From IMG/VR virus record IMGVR_UViG_3300030101_003504, positions 1 to 20,642 of that record: 20,642 nucleotides of DNA; one strand, written 5' to 3'. The stretch is from a virus. Under the pieces are notes generated by a model that was not told where the DNA came from, ran no database searches, and saw only the letters and a program-made list of their open reading frames with translations. Numbering within the stretch: position 1 is the stretch's first letter; each line of letters starts with the position of its first letter. The position numbers and the translations under genes are program-made. This document shows positions 6,690 through 17,900 of this stretch, piece by piece.

Positions 6690-7651
6690 ATTGGGCAACC
6701 TTAATAGATAGGGCCTTAGTTCCTTTTGAGGGTAGAACAGGTCAATTAGATACAAGAGTTGGAAAGTATTTAGATGAAGCTCAAGAAGATTTTAGTTTAT
6801 ACACAAAATGCTATGTAAGAAAATTTAATATTTATATTAGTAGTAGTAAAACATATGTAGAACTTCCAGATGATTTTGTAGAGATGGTTGATTCTCCTAT
6901 TTACAGAGGTGAGTACTTATCGCAACGTACAAGCAACGCTTTTCTATATAATCAAGATACAGATACGAATCTGTATAATCAAGGCACACCCTGCGAGTAT
7001 TACCTAGAGGACCGGAGGTTGCATTTAATACCAAGGCCAACACAAGCCGGAGTATTAACGCTTACCTATGTTGCAGTGCCCACTAGCCTACGCTCTAAAA
7101 CAGGTATGAAAAAGTTAAGGTTTGACAGATTAGTATCTGAATTTTTTAGAGTTGGTAATATTATTAAATCAAGAGCTACTACCTATGGAATTGTATCTAC
7201 CAACTCAGTTGCCACAATTGAAAGAGCAGACCATTTTGAACCCAAGGGAGGAATGCTTGTTATTTCAAATCTTACCAATGGTTTTACGACTGACAATGAA
7301 GATTTTTTTAGTTCATCGGATGCCTCAAACTTTTACGAAAATTTATATAGCACAAGTTGGGATAATATATTAACTACCTGGAATAATTTAGGATTTGGTG
7401 GTATTGCTACTGTAAACGGTAGCCAATTTGATTTTACTGAAGTAAAGCCAATCATACCTGATGTATATCACTATTTTCTTGTAGACTATGCCAAGGCAAT
7501 GTTGCACCAGGATGTTGGCAATGGCAGCGAATATCAAAATCATTATACCGTTTATCTAGCCAATAGAGAAAAGGCTAGGACAACAGTTGCGAATGCTGAC
7601 GTTGGTGGTATGTCGTATGTTTCAGATAGAGTAGGTAGCGGTGTTTATTAA
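6686..7651 (+). CDS. Head-tail adaptor / tail tubular-A-like protein, second copy with insertion
   Basis: 321-aa virion protein in the collar or tail-tube position. It begins with a helix (QLDTRVGKYLDEAQEDFSLY), then TYVELPDDFVEMVDSPIYRG (residues 56-75), the classic LPDDFxE motif of phage adaptors. The segment EYYLEDRRLHLIPRP...LTLTYVAVPTSL follows (104-135) and corresponds to LYIKP...VYYLKEPPDI in the previous gene. The expected C-terminal helix appears only at ~256-300 (PIIPDVYHYFLVDYAKAMLH). About 110 residues (~140-252) are therefore inserted compared with the upstream copy. The ribosome site GGAGGT (6674-6679) is excellent. The start overlaps the previous stop (ATGA), and the stop overlaps the next start (TAATG). 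Confidence 0.75.
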   Translation: MNWATLIDRALVPFEGRTGQLDTRVGKYLDEAQEDFSLYTKCYVRKFNIYISSSKTYVELPDDFVEMVDSPIYRGEYLSQRTSNAFLYNQDTDTNLYNQGTPCEYYLEDRRLHLIPRPTQAGVLTLTYVAVPTSLRSKTGMKKLRFDRLVSEFFRVGNIIKSRATTYGIVSTNSVATIERADHFEPKGGMLVISNLTNGFTTDNEDFFSSSDASNFYENLYSTSWDNILTTWNNLGFGGIATVNGSQFDFTEVKPIIPDVYHYFLVDYAKAMLHQDVGNGSEYQNHYTVYLANREKARTTVANADVGGMSYVSDRVGSGVY

Positions 7652-10293
7652 TGAATATAGTAATCAATTCATTTAGTAATGGAATCGCAACAAATGTTGA
7701 CCCGAATGATTTAAATAATAAATTCGCTGTAACTACTCAAAACTTTCTACTGGACCAACCAGGTAGACTGGTAAAAAGACCAGGGCGAACTGCAACCGTA
7801 ACAATAAACTCATTATCATTTACAGATGTAAAGTACTGGTCCCCTAGCAATCTTAAAATTAATGGTACAGCCATTGATGATAAATGGATTGGCTACGATG
7901 GTGTAGTCAAAAAATTAGTTTTTACCCCTTCCAACATACTAGGTGGCGTTACCCCTACTGCATTAAGCAGCAGTGCCTATTCTTCTAATATACCAACTGA
8001 TTTCGACTTACAGGACCACGGCACTGAATTTAGAATGGCTCCTAATAATCTAAATCATGGACCAAAAATACTACAACATATTAGTAGAAACTTTTTTAGC
8101 GGTAGTTATAGTGTAGATGAGTTTGTGTTTCAGGATGCATTACTTCCTAAGTCTTCAGATATTAATTTTGTATCGCTATCAGAGTCTGCATCTGCATCTG
8201 GCTTTGAAATGACTAATGGTCAAACTAATACATATAAACTTAATGCAGTGTATGATGGGATTCAGGAGTTACCATTGAATACTTCAAGTAAGTCAATTAC
8301 AACTACTAATACCAATAGAATGAATCAGATTAAGTTTACGTTGTCTGCATCAACTTCTGGTACAGCACCTAATAAAACATATGGATTTAATCCCAGGATG
8401 ACTGCTGTAAAGATATATCGTGAGACTTCTAATAGTGGTACATATTTTCACATTGGGACCGTACCAATTAATACAAAAACTGGAAATGATAATGTATTAC
8501 CTAGTACAACAACTTATAAAAAAGGTATTGAAGCTGTTTATGCTGATTCTTTTATAGATGACTCAGCTAATTTAACCGCTAGTGGTGCAATATTTGCACC
8601 ATTTGATTGTGGTGCTACAGGAGACCCTAGCACTACGACTGTTAGTATATTTTATTATATTTGTAAAAAGTCAGATTCTCTCGTTAATGATGCGACTAAT
8701 TTTGGTGCTGTATTGACTAAAGGTCATCCGATTTTTGCAAAAATAAATCAAGGAACATCTTCAAATGTGACTAGTACGCCATCAACAGACAGTACATTTG
8801 TTTCTAATTTGCAAAACGGTATAATTAATACAGTTACGGTTGATAGTTTAGTATCTACAGGTCACACTCCTGTAGATTTTTTTAATGAAGAATGTGTAAT
8901 AGTAATAATCAAAGGGTTATCTACCGTTGACCCAGTATCAGGACAGACTAGTCATACATTTAGTGTTGTAGACTCATTTGATATTGCGATTGGTTCCTGT
9001 CATTCAAAACAAATAGTGTTTCACACTAAATCTAATAATGAATTATTTAGTACAGGTGAGTTTAATGGTGGTTTTTTAGTAAAAGGTAATAATCACAATT
9101 TAATACAGGATACTGTAGGCAAAGCAGTTTTAACAAATAACCCTACTTCTGGTTTTGGCAATGCAGCAGTACAAATATTTAAAAGTTATATAGAGCAATA
9201 TGCAACTAATACTGCAACATATTTCTTTTATGATATAGGATTTACATCAGGTGCACAGCAACCCTACGTTGATGATGCAAAGGTAAGAGTTCATTATAAG
9301 TTTAGCCAAATGTTAAATGACAGGTTGTTTGTTGGTAACGTAAAGCTTGACCCTGATGTTGATAATGAGGACCACCCAGACTGGCTAATATACAGTGAGC
9401 CTGGAATGCCAGATGTATTACCTATTGTAAACTACATTCAAATTAAGGACCAACAAGGTGGTAAGATGATGGCCCTTAATAAGTTATTGGATTCCCTGGT
9501 TGTATTTATGTCTAGAGGTACATTTAGATTAGATGTTAATTCTGTTGGTGACCCCTCTAGTTGGCAACTTATGGAATCAGAAAGACACATAGGGTGTGTT
9601 GCAACAAAGGGCGTAGTAAACATAAAGGACAATCTATTCTTTTGTAGTCAGGATGCTGTATATCAAATTACGCCAGATTTCAGATTTACCCCTATATCTG
9701 AACCAATAAAAGATGTATACCAGGCTAGTACTAACAAACAAAATAGTAGACTAATGTATGATGTTAAAAGGAATAGGCTGTTGTGCAGATTTGGTGATGT
9801 GATAGATACAATATATGCTTATGACCTTATATCGAATGGTTGGTCCACTATAAAGTTTAACTCTTCTGCATCTAGCTTTTATAGTATTGATGACACACTA
9901 GATGTCTTTGGTTTTTTTAATATAACCCCACAAGTAGGTGCACCAACAAATTGCGAGATACATCGCATTCATCAATCAGGTTCAAGCGAAAATATGGAAG
10001 TCGTATATGAAACTGGATTTACAAATGTCACCAAAATGGATATTAATACTATTGTTAGAAGAGTAAACCTTAATTATGAATCATCTTCAGCACTTACCTG
10101 TAAGGTGTATACAAATGGTGACAACACAACAGTGAGGGGTACGTTGACGTTCCCTGCTAACAATTCTTCTAAAAATTATTTAGTTAGTATTAGGCCAACT
10201 GGGATTAGAGCCAAGTCTATAGCATTAAAAATATCTGCAACAACCAGTGCAGAAGTAAAAATAAATAAAGTAGAGATAGAAACAGATGAGTAG
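7651..10293 (+). CDS. Tail hub / nozzle protein (T7 gp12- or P22 gp10-like, beta-propeller type)
   Basis: 880-aa structural protein. The N-terminus (FSNGIATNVDPNDLNNKFAV, then FLLDQPGRLVKRPGR at residues ~32-46) is the typical opening of podovirus nozzle or stabilisation proteins, which start with a 'QNxxxDxxGxLxKRPG' strand. The region ~608-695 (LLDSLVVFMSRGTFRLDVNS, DPSSWQLMESERHIGCVATK, DNLFFCSQDAVYQIT, FTPISEPIKDVYQ) matches the propeller blades I associate with T7 tail tubular protein B and P22 stabilisation proteins. The middle (~170-560) is Ser/Thr/Asn-rich and beta-like and makes the protein long. It sits between the adaptors and the internal proteins, as the tail nozzle gene does in T7-type phages. 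Translation is coupled by TAATG. Fold assignment is by motif recognition, not alignment. Confidence 0.75.
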   Translation: MNIVINSFSNGIATNVDPNDLNNKFAVTTQNFLLDQPGRLVKRPGRTATVTINSLSFTDVKYWSPSNLKINGTAIDDKWIGYDGVVKKLVFTPSNILGGVTPTALSSSAYSSNIPTDFDLQDHGTEFRMAPNNLNHGPKILQHISRNFFSGSYSVDEFVFQDALLPKSSDINFVSLSESASASGFEMTNGQTNTYKLNAVYDGIQELPLNTSSKSITTTNTNRMNQIKFTLSASTSGTAPNKTYGFNPRMTAVKIYRETSNSGTYFHIGTVPINTKTGNDNVLPSTTTYKKGIEAVYADSFIDDSANLTASGAIFAPFDCGATGDPSTTTVSIFYYICKKSDSLVNDATNFGAVLTKGHPIFAKINQGTSSNVTSTPSTDSTFVSNLQNGIINTVTVDSLVSTGHTPVDFFNEECVIVIIKGLSTVDPVSGQTSHTFSVVDSFDIAIGSCHSKQIVFHTKSNNELFSTGEFNGGFLVKGNNHNLIQDTVGKAVLTNNPTSGFGNAAVQIFKSYIEQYATNTATYFFYDIGFTSGAQQPYVDDAKVRVHYKFSQMLNDRLFVGNVKLDPDVDNEDHPDWLIYSEPGMPDVLPIVNYIQIKDQQGGKMMALNKLLDSLVVFMSRGTFRLDVNSVGDPSSWQLMESERHIGCVATKGVVNIKDNLFFCSQDAVYQITPDFRFTPISEPIKDVYQASTNKQNSRLMYDVKRNRLLCRFGDVIDTIYAYDLISNGWSTIKFNSSASSFYSIDDTLDVFGFFNITPQVGAPTNCEIHRIHQSGSSENMEVVYETGFTNVTKMDINTIVRRVNLNYESSSALTCKVYTNGDNTTVRGTLTFPANNSSKNYLVSIRPTGIRAKSIALKISATTSAEVKINKVEIETDE

Positions 10294-10546
10294 AATAAAA
10301 TTCGCAAAACTTGATGTTGACAAGAGTGCATCGCAGTTAGCAAATAATGTCAAGCGTAGAGGACTAAAAACAAGAATTACAAATGGCGTAGTAAATGCAT
10401 CAGATGTAAAGCCAGGAGAGTTTGTATTTACTTCATTAAAAAAAGGTCAAGAAGGTCCATCTAATCCAACAAGCGATGAGTCAAGAATCTATTTTAAAGA
10501 TAAAGATGGTAATTTTTTCAAATTTACAGGTACAAAGGTAGGGTAA
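10286..10546 (+). CDS. Small hypothetical structural-region protein (86 aa)
   Basis: No family recognised. It starts 8 nt inside the end of the nozzle gene, with only a weak purine stretch (AGAGATAGAAA) upstream. The N-terminal ~35 residues are basic and helical (MSRIKFAKLDVDKSASQLAN, VKRRGLKTRI). The C-terminal half is beta-like (KPGEFVFTSL) and ends in SRIYFKDKDGNFFKFTGTKV, a 'xIYFKDxxGNxxKFT' ending reminiscent of short motifs in marine-phage fibre or head-fibre proteins. A minor tail or virion role is an inference from location alone. Confidence 0.65.
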   Translation: MSRIKFAKLDVDKSASQLANNVKRRGLKTRITNGVVNASDVKPGEFVFTSLKKGQEGPSNPTSDESRIYFKDKDGNFFKFTGTKVG

Positions 10547-10550
10547 AAAA

Positions 10551-11096
10551 ATGAGTGCACTTTTAAAGGGATTGCAAATGGCAGCACCAACTGTAATTAA
10601 AGGTTTTGAAGCAGGTAGAAGGTTATTTGGTGATGTGCCACAAATGAAAACTAGTAATGACACAACCAGGTATCTTAACAGGCTAAGACAAGTGAGTAAA
10701 GAAGGCTTGTATGGACAGGATGTTAAAAATGAAATTGGTGCAGATATACAACAGTCTAGTCAAAATACTCGTAGTGCTATAAGAGGAAGTGCGGTCAGGC
10801 AAGGATTGGAAAACAGTGGTGTAGTAGCACAACAGCTATTAAAAGAAGGTGGGCAGACTACATTGCAAATAGCCAGGACTGCTAGAAAAATAGCAGAAAT
10901 GAATAAGGAAAGTCAACTAAGGGCATCTGCAAATGCAGCAGCAGTTGGTCAAGGAATTGAAGATAGAAGATATCAGAATGCTTTATCGAGAATGCAAAGA
11001 AGGGATGCAGGATTAAGTATGTTGTCAGGTGTATTTGATGATATTGGTGAAGTCCCCTTTGACCCAGAATCACTAGTAGACGATTTAATGAGCTAA
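10551..11096 (+). CDS. Putative internal virion / ejection protein A (181 aa)
   Basis: Alpha-helical protein, rich in Ala, Gln, Arg and Gly, with no recognised catalytic motif. Residues ~60-140 form long amphipathic helices with small residues (SSQNTRSAIRGSAVRQGLEN, then SGVVAQQLLKEGGQTTLQIA and IAEMNKESQLRASANAAA). This is the style of small podovirus proteins placed between the tail nozzle and the large internal proteins (T7 gp14, P22 gp7). It is the first and smallest of three consecutive genes of increasing size, as in the T7 gp14-gp15-gp16 series. The conclusion that it is packaged and ejected with DNA is inference from order and composition. It starts four bases after the previous stop, with no strong ribosome site. 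Confidence 0.6.
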   Translation: MSALLKGLQMAAPTVIKGFEAGRRLFGDVPQMKTSNDTTRYLNRLRQVSKEGLYGQDVKNEIGADIQQSSQNTRSAIRGSAVRQGLENSGVVAQQLLKEGGQTTLQIARTARKIAEMNKESQLRASANAAAVGQGIEDRRYQNALSRMQRRDAGLSMLSGVFDDIGEVPFDPESLVDDLMS

Positions 11097-11113
11097 TAAT
11101 AAAGGAAAGACAC

Positions 11114-11950
11114 ATGAGTTATTTAGATGCACTAAAACGTAATGCAAAAGGTAGAGAGTCTGAATTTATTGAATCTGATATTAGTCAACCTTCAGAAAGA
11201 AAAAAACGTGCCCAGGAAAAATACAATAGGTTAACGCCAAGTCAAAAAAGGCAAGTAGATAAAATAATAAAAGCTAGGAAGTCTAGAAATCCTCAAGATG
11301 CCTTAGTTAAAGAACAAGATGCTAGAAACGAATCACAGCAAAGAATGATGAGTCGTTTAGATAATCTAAATAGAAAAAGCGAACTTAAAAGACAAGAAGC
11401 CGAAACTCAAGCTATTGAAAAACAAAGAAGAAAAATAAGACTTGCAGAACAAAAAGTAGAGTTTGACAAAGCACAAGAAAGACAAAAAGTTGCAGATGCT
11501 AGGGCAAAGATTGACCCAGACCAAACTGCTGATGAATATTTTGATTCCGTTCAACAAGGTGAGATAGATATAGAACAAGCTGAATTTGACAGAGATGAAA
11601 CGATTAGGAAAGCTGAAGAGAAACTAAAAGGAGAAAAATTACTTTTCGGTAACCCAAGAATTAATAGAGAAAGTTTAGGTAAAGGAAGCCAGGAAGATTA
11701 CGATAAGGAAGAAAGAGAATTTAACGAAGCAATGGAACCTATAAGAAGAACTGCAAATATGCAGTACGATAGGAAGGTAAAAACTATAGAATTACAAAAT
11801 AATGCTTTAATAAGAAAATTGATTAAAGAAACTGTCAACAAGTTTGAGACCTTTGAAGAAGCTCAAGATTATTTTAGAAAAACTGGTTTAGAACGTGAAT
11901 TATCTAGAGTATTAAATGAAGATGCAAGAAGAAGAGGTTTTGCACCATAA
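11114..11950 (+). CDS. Putative internal virion / ejection protein B (278 aa, coiled coil)
   Basis: Highly charged helical protein dominated by Lys, Arg, Glu and Gln. There is a continuous heptad-like stretch at ~residues 70-135 (RMMSRLDNLNRKSELKRQEA, QAIEKQRRKIRLAEQKVEFD). A second helical region follows at ~150-250 (EFDRDETIRKAEEKLKGEKL; RRTANMQYDRKVKTIELQNN). No signal, membrane segment or enzyme motif is present. It lies between the 181-aa gene and the 2105-aa giant, so the natural reading is the middle member of an internal core or ejection complex. That is inference; a structural spacer is the alternative. A fair ribosome site (AAAGGAAAG) precedes the ATG. The stop is followed by only two bases before the giant gene. 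Confidence 0.58.
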   Translation: MSYLDALKRNAKGRESEFIESDISQPSERKKRAQEKYNRLTPSQKRQVDKIIKARKSRNPQDALVKEQDARNESQQRMMSRLDNLNRKSELKRQEAETQAIEKQRRKIRLAEQKVEFDKAQERQKVADARAKIDPDQTADEYFDSVQQGEIDIEQAEFDRDETIRKAEEKLKGEKLLFGNPRINRESLGKGSQEDYDKEEREFNEAMEPIRRTANMQYDRKVKTIELQNNALIRKLIKETVNKFETFEEAQDYFRKTGLERELSRVLNEDARRRGFAP

Positions 11951-11952
11951 CC

Positions 11953-14900
11953 ATGAGTTGGATAAAAAAAGCACAAGAGTTTTATCTTAACAATCCTGTA
12001 CATCTACAAGAAGAAGTAGAATCAGAAATACCTACAACTACTGTAGTTGGCGATACGTTAGTAGATACAATTATTAATAGTGGTGAGACTGGACCAGTAG
12101 AGCCAGAAGATAAGTTCGGAAACCCTAAACAATTATCTACTATTGCCAGGCTTAGAAAACAGGGTTATGACAATTCTAGAATTTTTGATGCTATGGAAAT
12201 AGAATCTTTTGAGGCTGAGTCCTTAAAAAATACTATGCCAGATATCAAAGGCCAGGGAAAAGAATTTATTGGTTCTCCAAAAAGAGATAGAGGCACATTT
12301 GCAAAATTTAGAGAACGATTTAGTCGTGCAAGGCGTAATTCAAAATTAGACCAGTTATATTATTTATCTGCAAACGAATTTCCAGGAGCACCGCCCCTGG
12401 ATGACGTTTTAGAAATTATAGAGGAATTTGAAGAAAGGTCTCAGTACGACCCAGTAGAGGCAGATAATTTTCTTGAAGATATATTATTAGCGACTGGTGA
12501 CGTTGCAGGTAGTCTTGCACTTGGATTTGAGGAAGGTGGTAAGGGAGCAGTAGCAGGTGCTACAGGAGCTGCAGCAGCAGGAATGACAGTAGCACCAATG
12601 TTTGCAGAAGAAGTATTTACTGTACCTGCAGCAGCCGGGTTAGGATTTATGACAGGCTCTACAATATTTTGGGCACAGCAAGGTTCAGGTATGGTTATGA
12701 GAAATCTTGTAGAAAGAGGGGTTGACCCTATGACTGCCGGTTTTGTTGGTACTCTTGCAGGTATACCATATGCTTTTTTAGAAAGATTGCAAGTAACAAA
12801 ACTCATACCAAAATCATTACAAAATAAATTTAACAATAAGGTAAGCAGTGAAGTCGCTAAATATATACCAAAATTAATAGCTAAATATGGCCCAGATTAT
12901 GGTTCTCAAATTGTCCAGGAAGATTTGCAGTTAATTACCACTACCATAGCTGAAGAGTTAACGGTTGCAATGCAAGATGCGGATATACCTCAAAAGACTA
13001 TTGACCAATTTTTAGAAGAATTAAAAGAAACCACTTTTCAAACAGCTAAAGGATTTTTACTGTTACAAGGTGGACGAGCTGCAGTAGATGTAGGCATTGA
13101 CAAGTTATCCAAGCCACAAGACTCCAAGCCACAAGACATTGTTGCAGGTTTAAAAGAATCACAAAAGCAAATAGAGACTCAGCCATTAATTACAAAAGAA
13201 GAAGCTATTACAGTAGAATCCCAGGCAAAGCAAATTACAGATGATGAGGCCAATGATTTCAATATTTCCTATGACCGAGATGTAACCGGAAGTCGGGAGT
13301 TATCTGAAGATGAAGTTTTAGAAAGTGGATACAATATAGATTTAAATGAAATACCAATATCAAGAGAGGATGAAAATGGAAACAAATTCTATGCAGTCAA
13401 AGTTAAAGGGGAGACAGATACTGAAGGCAATATACGACTCACCAGTGCAGCGGATAGAAGCACAATTCTCGAAGAAACAATCGAAGCCAGATTCAAAAAA
13501 CTCCAAAACTCAGAAAATGCCGAAGATAAAGCCTTAATTGACAAAATCAAAATTTGGATGCAATCTGTCAGAAAAAAAGCCTCAGAAATGGGCCTAGAAA
13601 TCCGTTTCTCTGATACAGGCGAGGGTAACATCGAGTTATTTTCTGATGCGATTCTATACACGATAGGCGGCTTTAAAGGACTAGACAAAAAATTTGAGGA
13701 TGCAATTTACGTTCCAGAGGACATTTCTAGTGAATTTGTAGAAAAATTTGGTGAAATGAGCGATGGGACCAGTGTTTTTGAATTATTAAAAGGTTTAGAT
13801 AAAGGAATCCAGGCTAATCAAGAATTTGCAACTGCAGTTGATGCAGAGATTGCAAGTCAAATGGAACTACAAGCAGAAAAAATAAGACCTCCACCTTCAA
13901 AGCCAACTACGAAATCTAAATTATCTACACAAACAGAATCTGGCAGTTTTCAACTTGTGCCAGATGTAATTAATAAAGCTGTTTCTATATATCCTGATGT
14001 TTTAAGTGACAAGAAAAAGTCAGACCGACTTAGGCTAACTGTCAATAGAAGAGAGACAAACCCAATGACTGGCAGTCAAAAAAATGACAGAAGGGTGTTC
14101 AATCTTAAAAATGGTGGTGTTATGGTCCTGGGTAAAGATAAAACTCCAGAAGATTGGATAATGCAGGTAGAGAGCGTGTTAGACCAAAGTGAAATACAAG
14201 ATGCAATGAATTGGTATGAAGATGCATACCCTGCATTTGTTGAAGAATTTGGAGAGGCTGAAGCTGTTAATTATATGGTTGCCTGGTTATTAGGTAATGT
14301 ACAAGCAAGTCCTCAACAGGCGTTGTCAAATACATTTCTTGGGATGGAACAATTAAAAGCAGAGTTACCATCCTTTAAGTCGGCAGGTACTAAGTCTGTA
14401 GCAAAAAATATAAAATCAGCATTGCAAGACCAACAAACAGAAAAAGGTGCAGGTGCTAAGTTGTATGACTTTTTAGATAGTGCACTAGGTAAACTTACTC
14501 GGACCATTATGCAAGATGATGAAAGGGGCCTTGCACCAGTTGCTATTGATAGACATACATTTAGAGATGCAGGTTTTGTAGATGCTACACTAATAAATAT
14601 CCTATTAGACCTAGCTGAAGATGTTGATGCTGTTAATGAATTAATTTTTGACCAAAAAGGTTCATCACCTTCAGATACTCAATACGAATATGCAGTCAAA
14701 TATATGAATGATTTAACTGATAACTTAAATAATATGGGATACATGGGTGGTAATCTTAGACCTCATCAAGTTCAAGCTATAGGATGGACCGCAATTGCAA
14801 GAATGTCTGAAACATCCGAAGGTCAATCAATACCTGATGCACTTGGATTGCAAAAACCAACACTAGCATTTGAATTAAAATTTGGAAAGTCTAGTCCTTA

Positions 14901-17900
14901 TGCTGCAAAGTACGGAGATGCATTTACCGATTTGTCTCGACAAGAACAAATTGATTTAACGTCCAAAGCTACAAAAAGTATAATACCAGAACTTGCAAAA
15001 GAATTAGGTTTAAAAGTAAATAATGTATCTGTAGGCGGTTATGGATTTTGGAAAGATGGTGCTGCACCAAATGGAGCAATTAGTGTTAGGGGTAGCAATC
15101 AGGCTATAAGAGCTTTAATGAATAGCATTGGTTATTTATTTCAACAAGAAGAAGTAGGACGTATAAACAGAGCACCTAATCTTAAAGGTTTAGGTGTAAC
15201 ATATTCTGATGATAAGCTATCTGACCCTGATATGCAACAAGCGGTATATAGAATATTAAGAGCGGAAACGGACAATGATTTTACACCTGGTGCAGTGTAT
15301 GAAATTGTTGACGGTAAACCATCTTTAGTTGTTAGTACGTTTATTGACCAAAAAGACTTAAATACTTATATACCGGGTTTGGAATCGGCAATAGAAAGAA
15401 TTAGGACAGAATTAGGAATAGATTTAGATTCCGATGGTTCTATAGATTTTATAGGAAGTAAATATGAAGCAACAAAAAACAACTGGAAGAAAAACAATAG
15501 TGGTGAACGGTATCGAAAGGCGATTCAAAAAACCCACAAGCTCAGTTTACAAAAACGCCTCGACAATTATTATGGGCCAAAACTCGATGGAATCATTGAA
15601 TCAGCTCTCGCCAAAAAGTCAGAACAGCAAAAACGAACCAGACAATTAATCCCCGACCCTGATTTCGCTGCAGAAGTCAGGTCCTACGAAATAAAATCAC
15701 AAACTGCCCTTACTGAAGAAGATTTTCAGGCTTCGGTAGCTAGGCTTTTGCATGACCGCCTTGGTCCTGTCATGCGATGGCAAAAAGACATATCGGAACA
15801 ACAACTTGGTGGTGCTAGAATAAGGAATTCCAGGGATGTTGTTCTAGCATCTGAATTATTTATTGGGCGTGTTTCAGAACGTCTAAAAGATTTTAATAAA
15901 AAAATGATTAACCACACTAACCCTGATAGCTTTGTATCCAGGTTAATCGCTGAAACAGGTATATCCTTAGAAGAATTTGGTTTATATCTCCACGCTTTAC
16001 ACGCTGACGAAAGAAATATAAAAACTGAAAAAGAGGATGGTAGTGGCCTCACAAAAAAACAAGCTGCTAAGATAAAAGCCGATTTAAATAAAAAGTATGG
16101 TTTATCAACATTAAAAAGGTTTGTCAAGGAATTCCAAACAGAAGTTATAGATGGTGATGTTAAGATTCGATATGAAGCAGGTCTAATTGATGAAGCAACA
16201 TTTAATAGATTTATGGACCGAAAAAGTGAAGGTAATTATAAAAACTATGTACCTTTATTTAGAGTATTTGATAACCAGGAATCTGTCATAGATGATGCTG
16301 CGAAAGGCGTAAATAAATTTAGTATTCGTGGTAAGGAATATTATAAAGCTGTTGGTTCCGCAAGAAAGGTTAGAAATCCATTTATTGGAGCCTTGGAACA
16401 GTATCACCAGGCTATAGTAAGGTCCGAAAAAAACCTTGTAAATAAAAGACTTGTAGACTTGATGGAGTCATACCCTAGTGATTCCTACTATATAGAAGGC
16501 GTACCGTATCAACCAAACTACAACAAGGATGGAGAAATAGATTATTATTCAGAAGTATCGGGACGTGACAAAGAAGGTAACCCATTAAATGAAAAAAATA
16601 CTATTACTGTAAAAGTTGATGGTAAAGTTAAACGATTGATTTTCATGGGTAAAGAAGGTGTTGCAATAGCATCAGCTTTAAATGGTTTAAATAATCACTC
16701 ACCTGGTTCAGGTCTTAAATTGCTAGGGAAATTAAATACATATTTAAGATATGTAAACACTATTGCCAATCCCGAATTTATCGTAACAAACTTTACCAGA
16801 GATATACAATCTGCAGGTATTAATATAGCTAGTGAGCAAGGTGATGCAGTTCTTGTCCAGGCATTAAGTCCAACCAATCTACAAAGGTCATGGAAGGCTG
16901 TATATGATTTGTTACAAAATGATGATTTAAATAATGAATGGGGTGACCTGTATAATAGATTAAGAAGGGCAGGGGGCACTACAGGATTTTTTGACTATAC
17001 AACCCTGGAAGAGAAGGTAGGTAATTTAGAAAAAGATTTAAATAGAGTAGAAAGTACTGGTAGGGGTATTATAGATACTGGTAAATCTATTTTTAATTTT
17101 ATAGAAAACTTAAATGAAGCTACAGAATCAGCTATACGTCTATCATTATTTAAAGCAATGCTTGACCAGGGTTATAGCGAACAGGAGGCTGCTAGTGGAG
17201 CAAAAAACGTCACTGTTAATTTCAATCGAAAGGGTGAATATGGTCAACTATTAAACACTTTATATCTTTTCGCAAATGCAGGTATTCAGGGTAGTGTAAG
17301 AGTGTTAGGTGTTGTTAAAAATTCTAAAAGGGCACAGAAGATTGTTGCAGGTTTAGCAGCAATGGGAGTTATGGAAGCTTTTTACAACCGCATGGCAAGT
17401 GACGATGACGAGTATGACAAACAATTAAATTATGAAAAAGATAATTATTTCATATTCAGATATGGCCGTGATAAAGAATATTTTAAAATGCGACTTCCAT
17501 ATGGATACAATGTTTTTAAAGTCATGGGAAATATTGCAGGTGATATTGCCTGGAAAACTATGAGTCAAGAAGCTGTCCAAATGGATAAAGAAATATTAAG
17601 ATTTTTAAATGCTTGTAATAATGCATTTAACCCAATTGGTAGCGGAGATTTACTACTTACACTTTCGCCTACTTTTGCTGACCCAATCATAGAGTTAAGC
17701 GAAAATAAAGATTTTCATGGTGGACCTAAAATGCCAACAAAACCATACGGTCCAGATATAGCTGATATACAAAAGTCCTGGGAAAAAACACCGAATGCTT
17801 ATAAAGATTTTGCATATTTTGTATATAAAGCTACAGGTGGTCAAATTAGATACAATCCAGATGGAACGATAAAAAGCACTAAAAAGGGTCCTGGAGTTTT

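Noticed and set aside
12441-12836. 131-aa minus-strand open frame
   Set aside because: Antisense shadow of the Gly/Ala-rich segment of the giant gene. The Ala/Pro-rich product reflects GCA/GGA codons read backwards.
13346-13688. Alternative frames on both strands overlapping codon patch 1 as a nested gene
   Set aside because: The main frame has sensible protein and continues unbroken. The open alternative frames arise because CTC/ATC-style codons remove antisense and shifted stops.
15726-16127. 133-aa minus-strand open frame
   Set aside because: Antisense to conserved coding sequence of the giant gene. No start signal, and all other genes are on the + strand.
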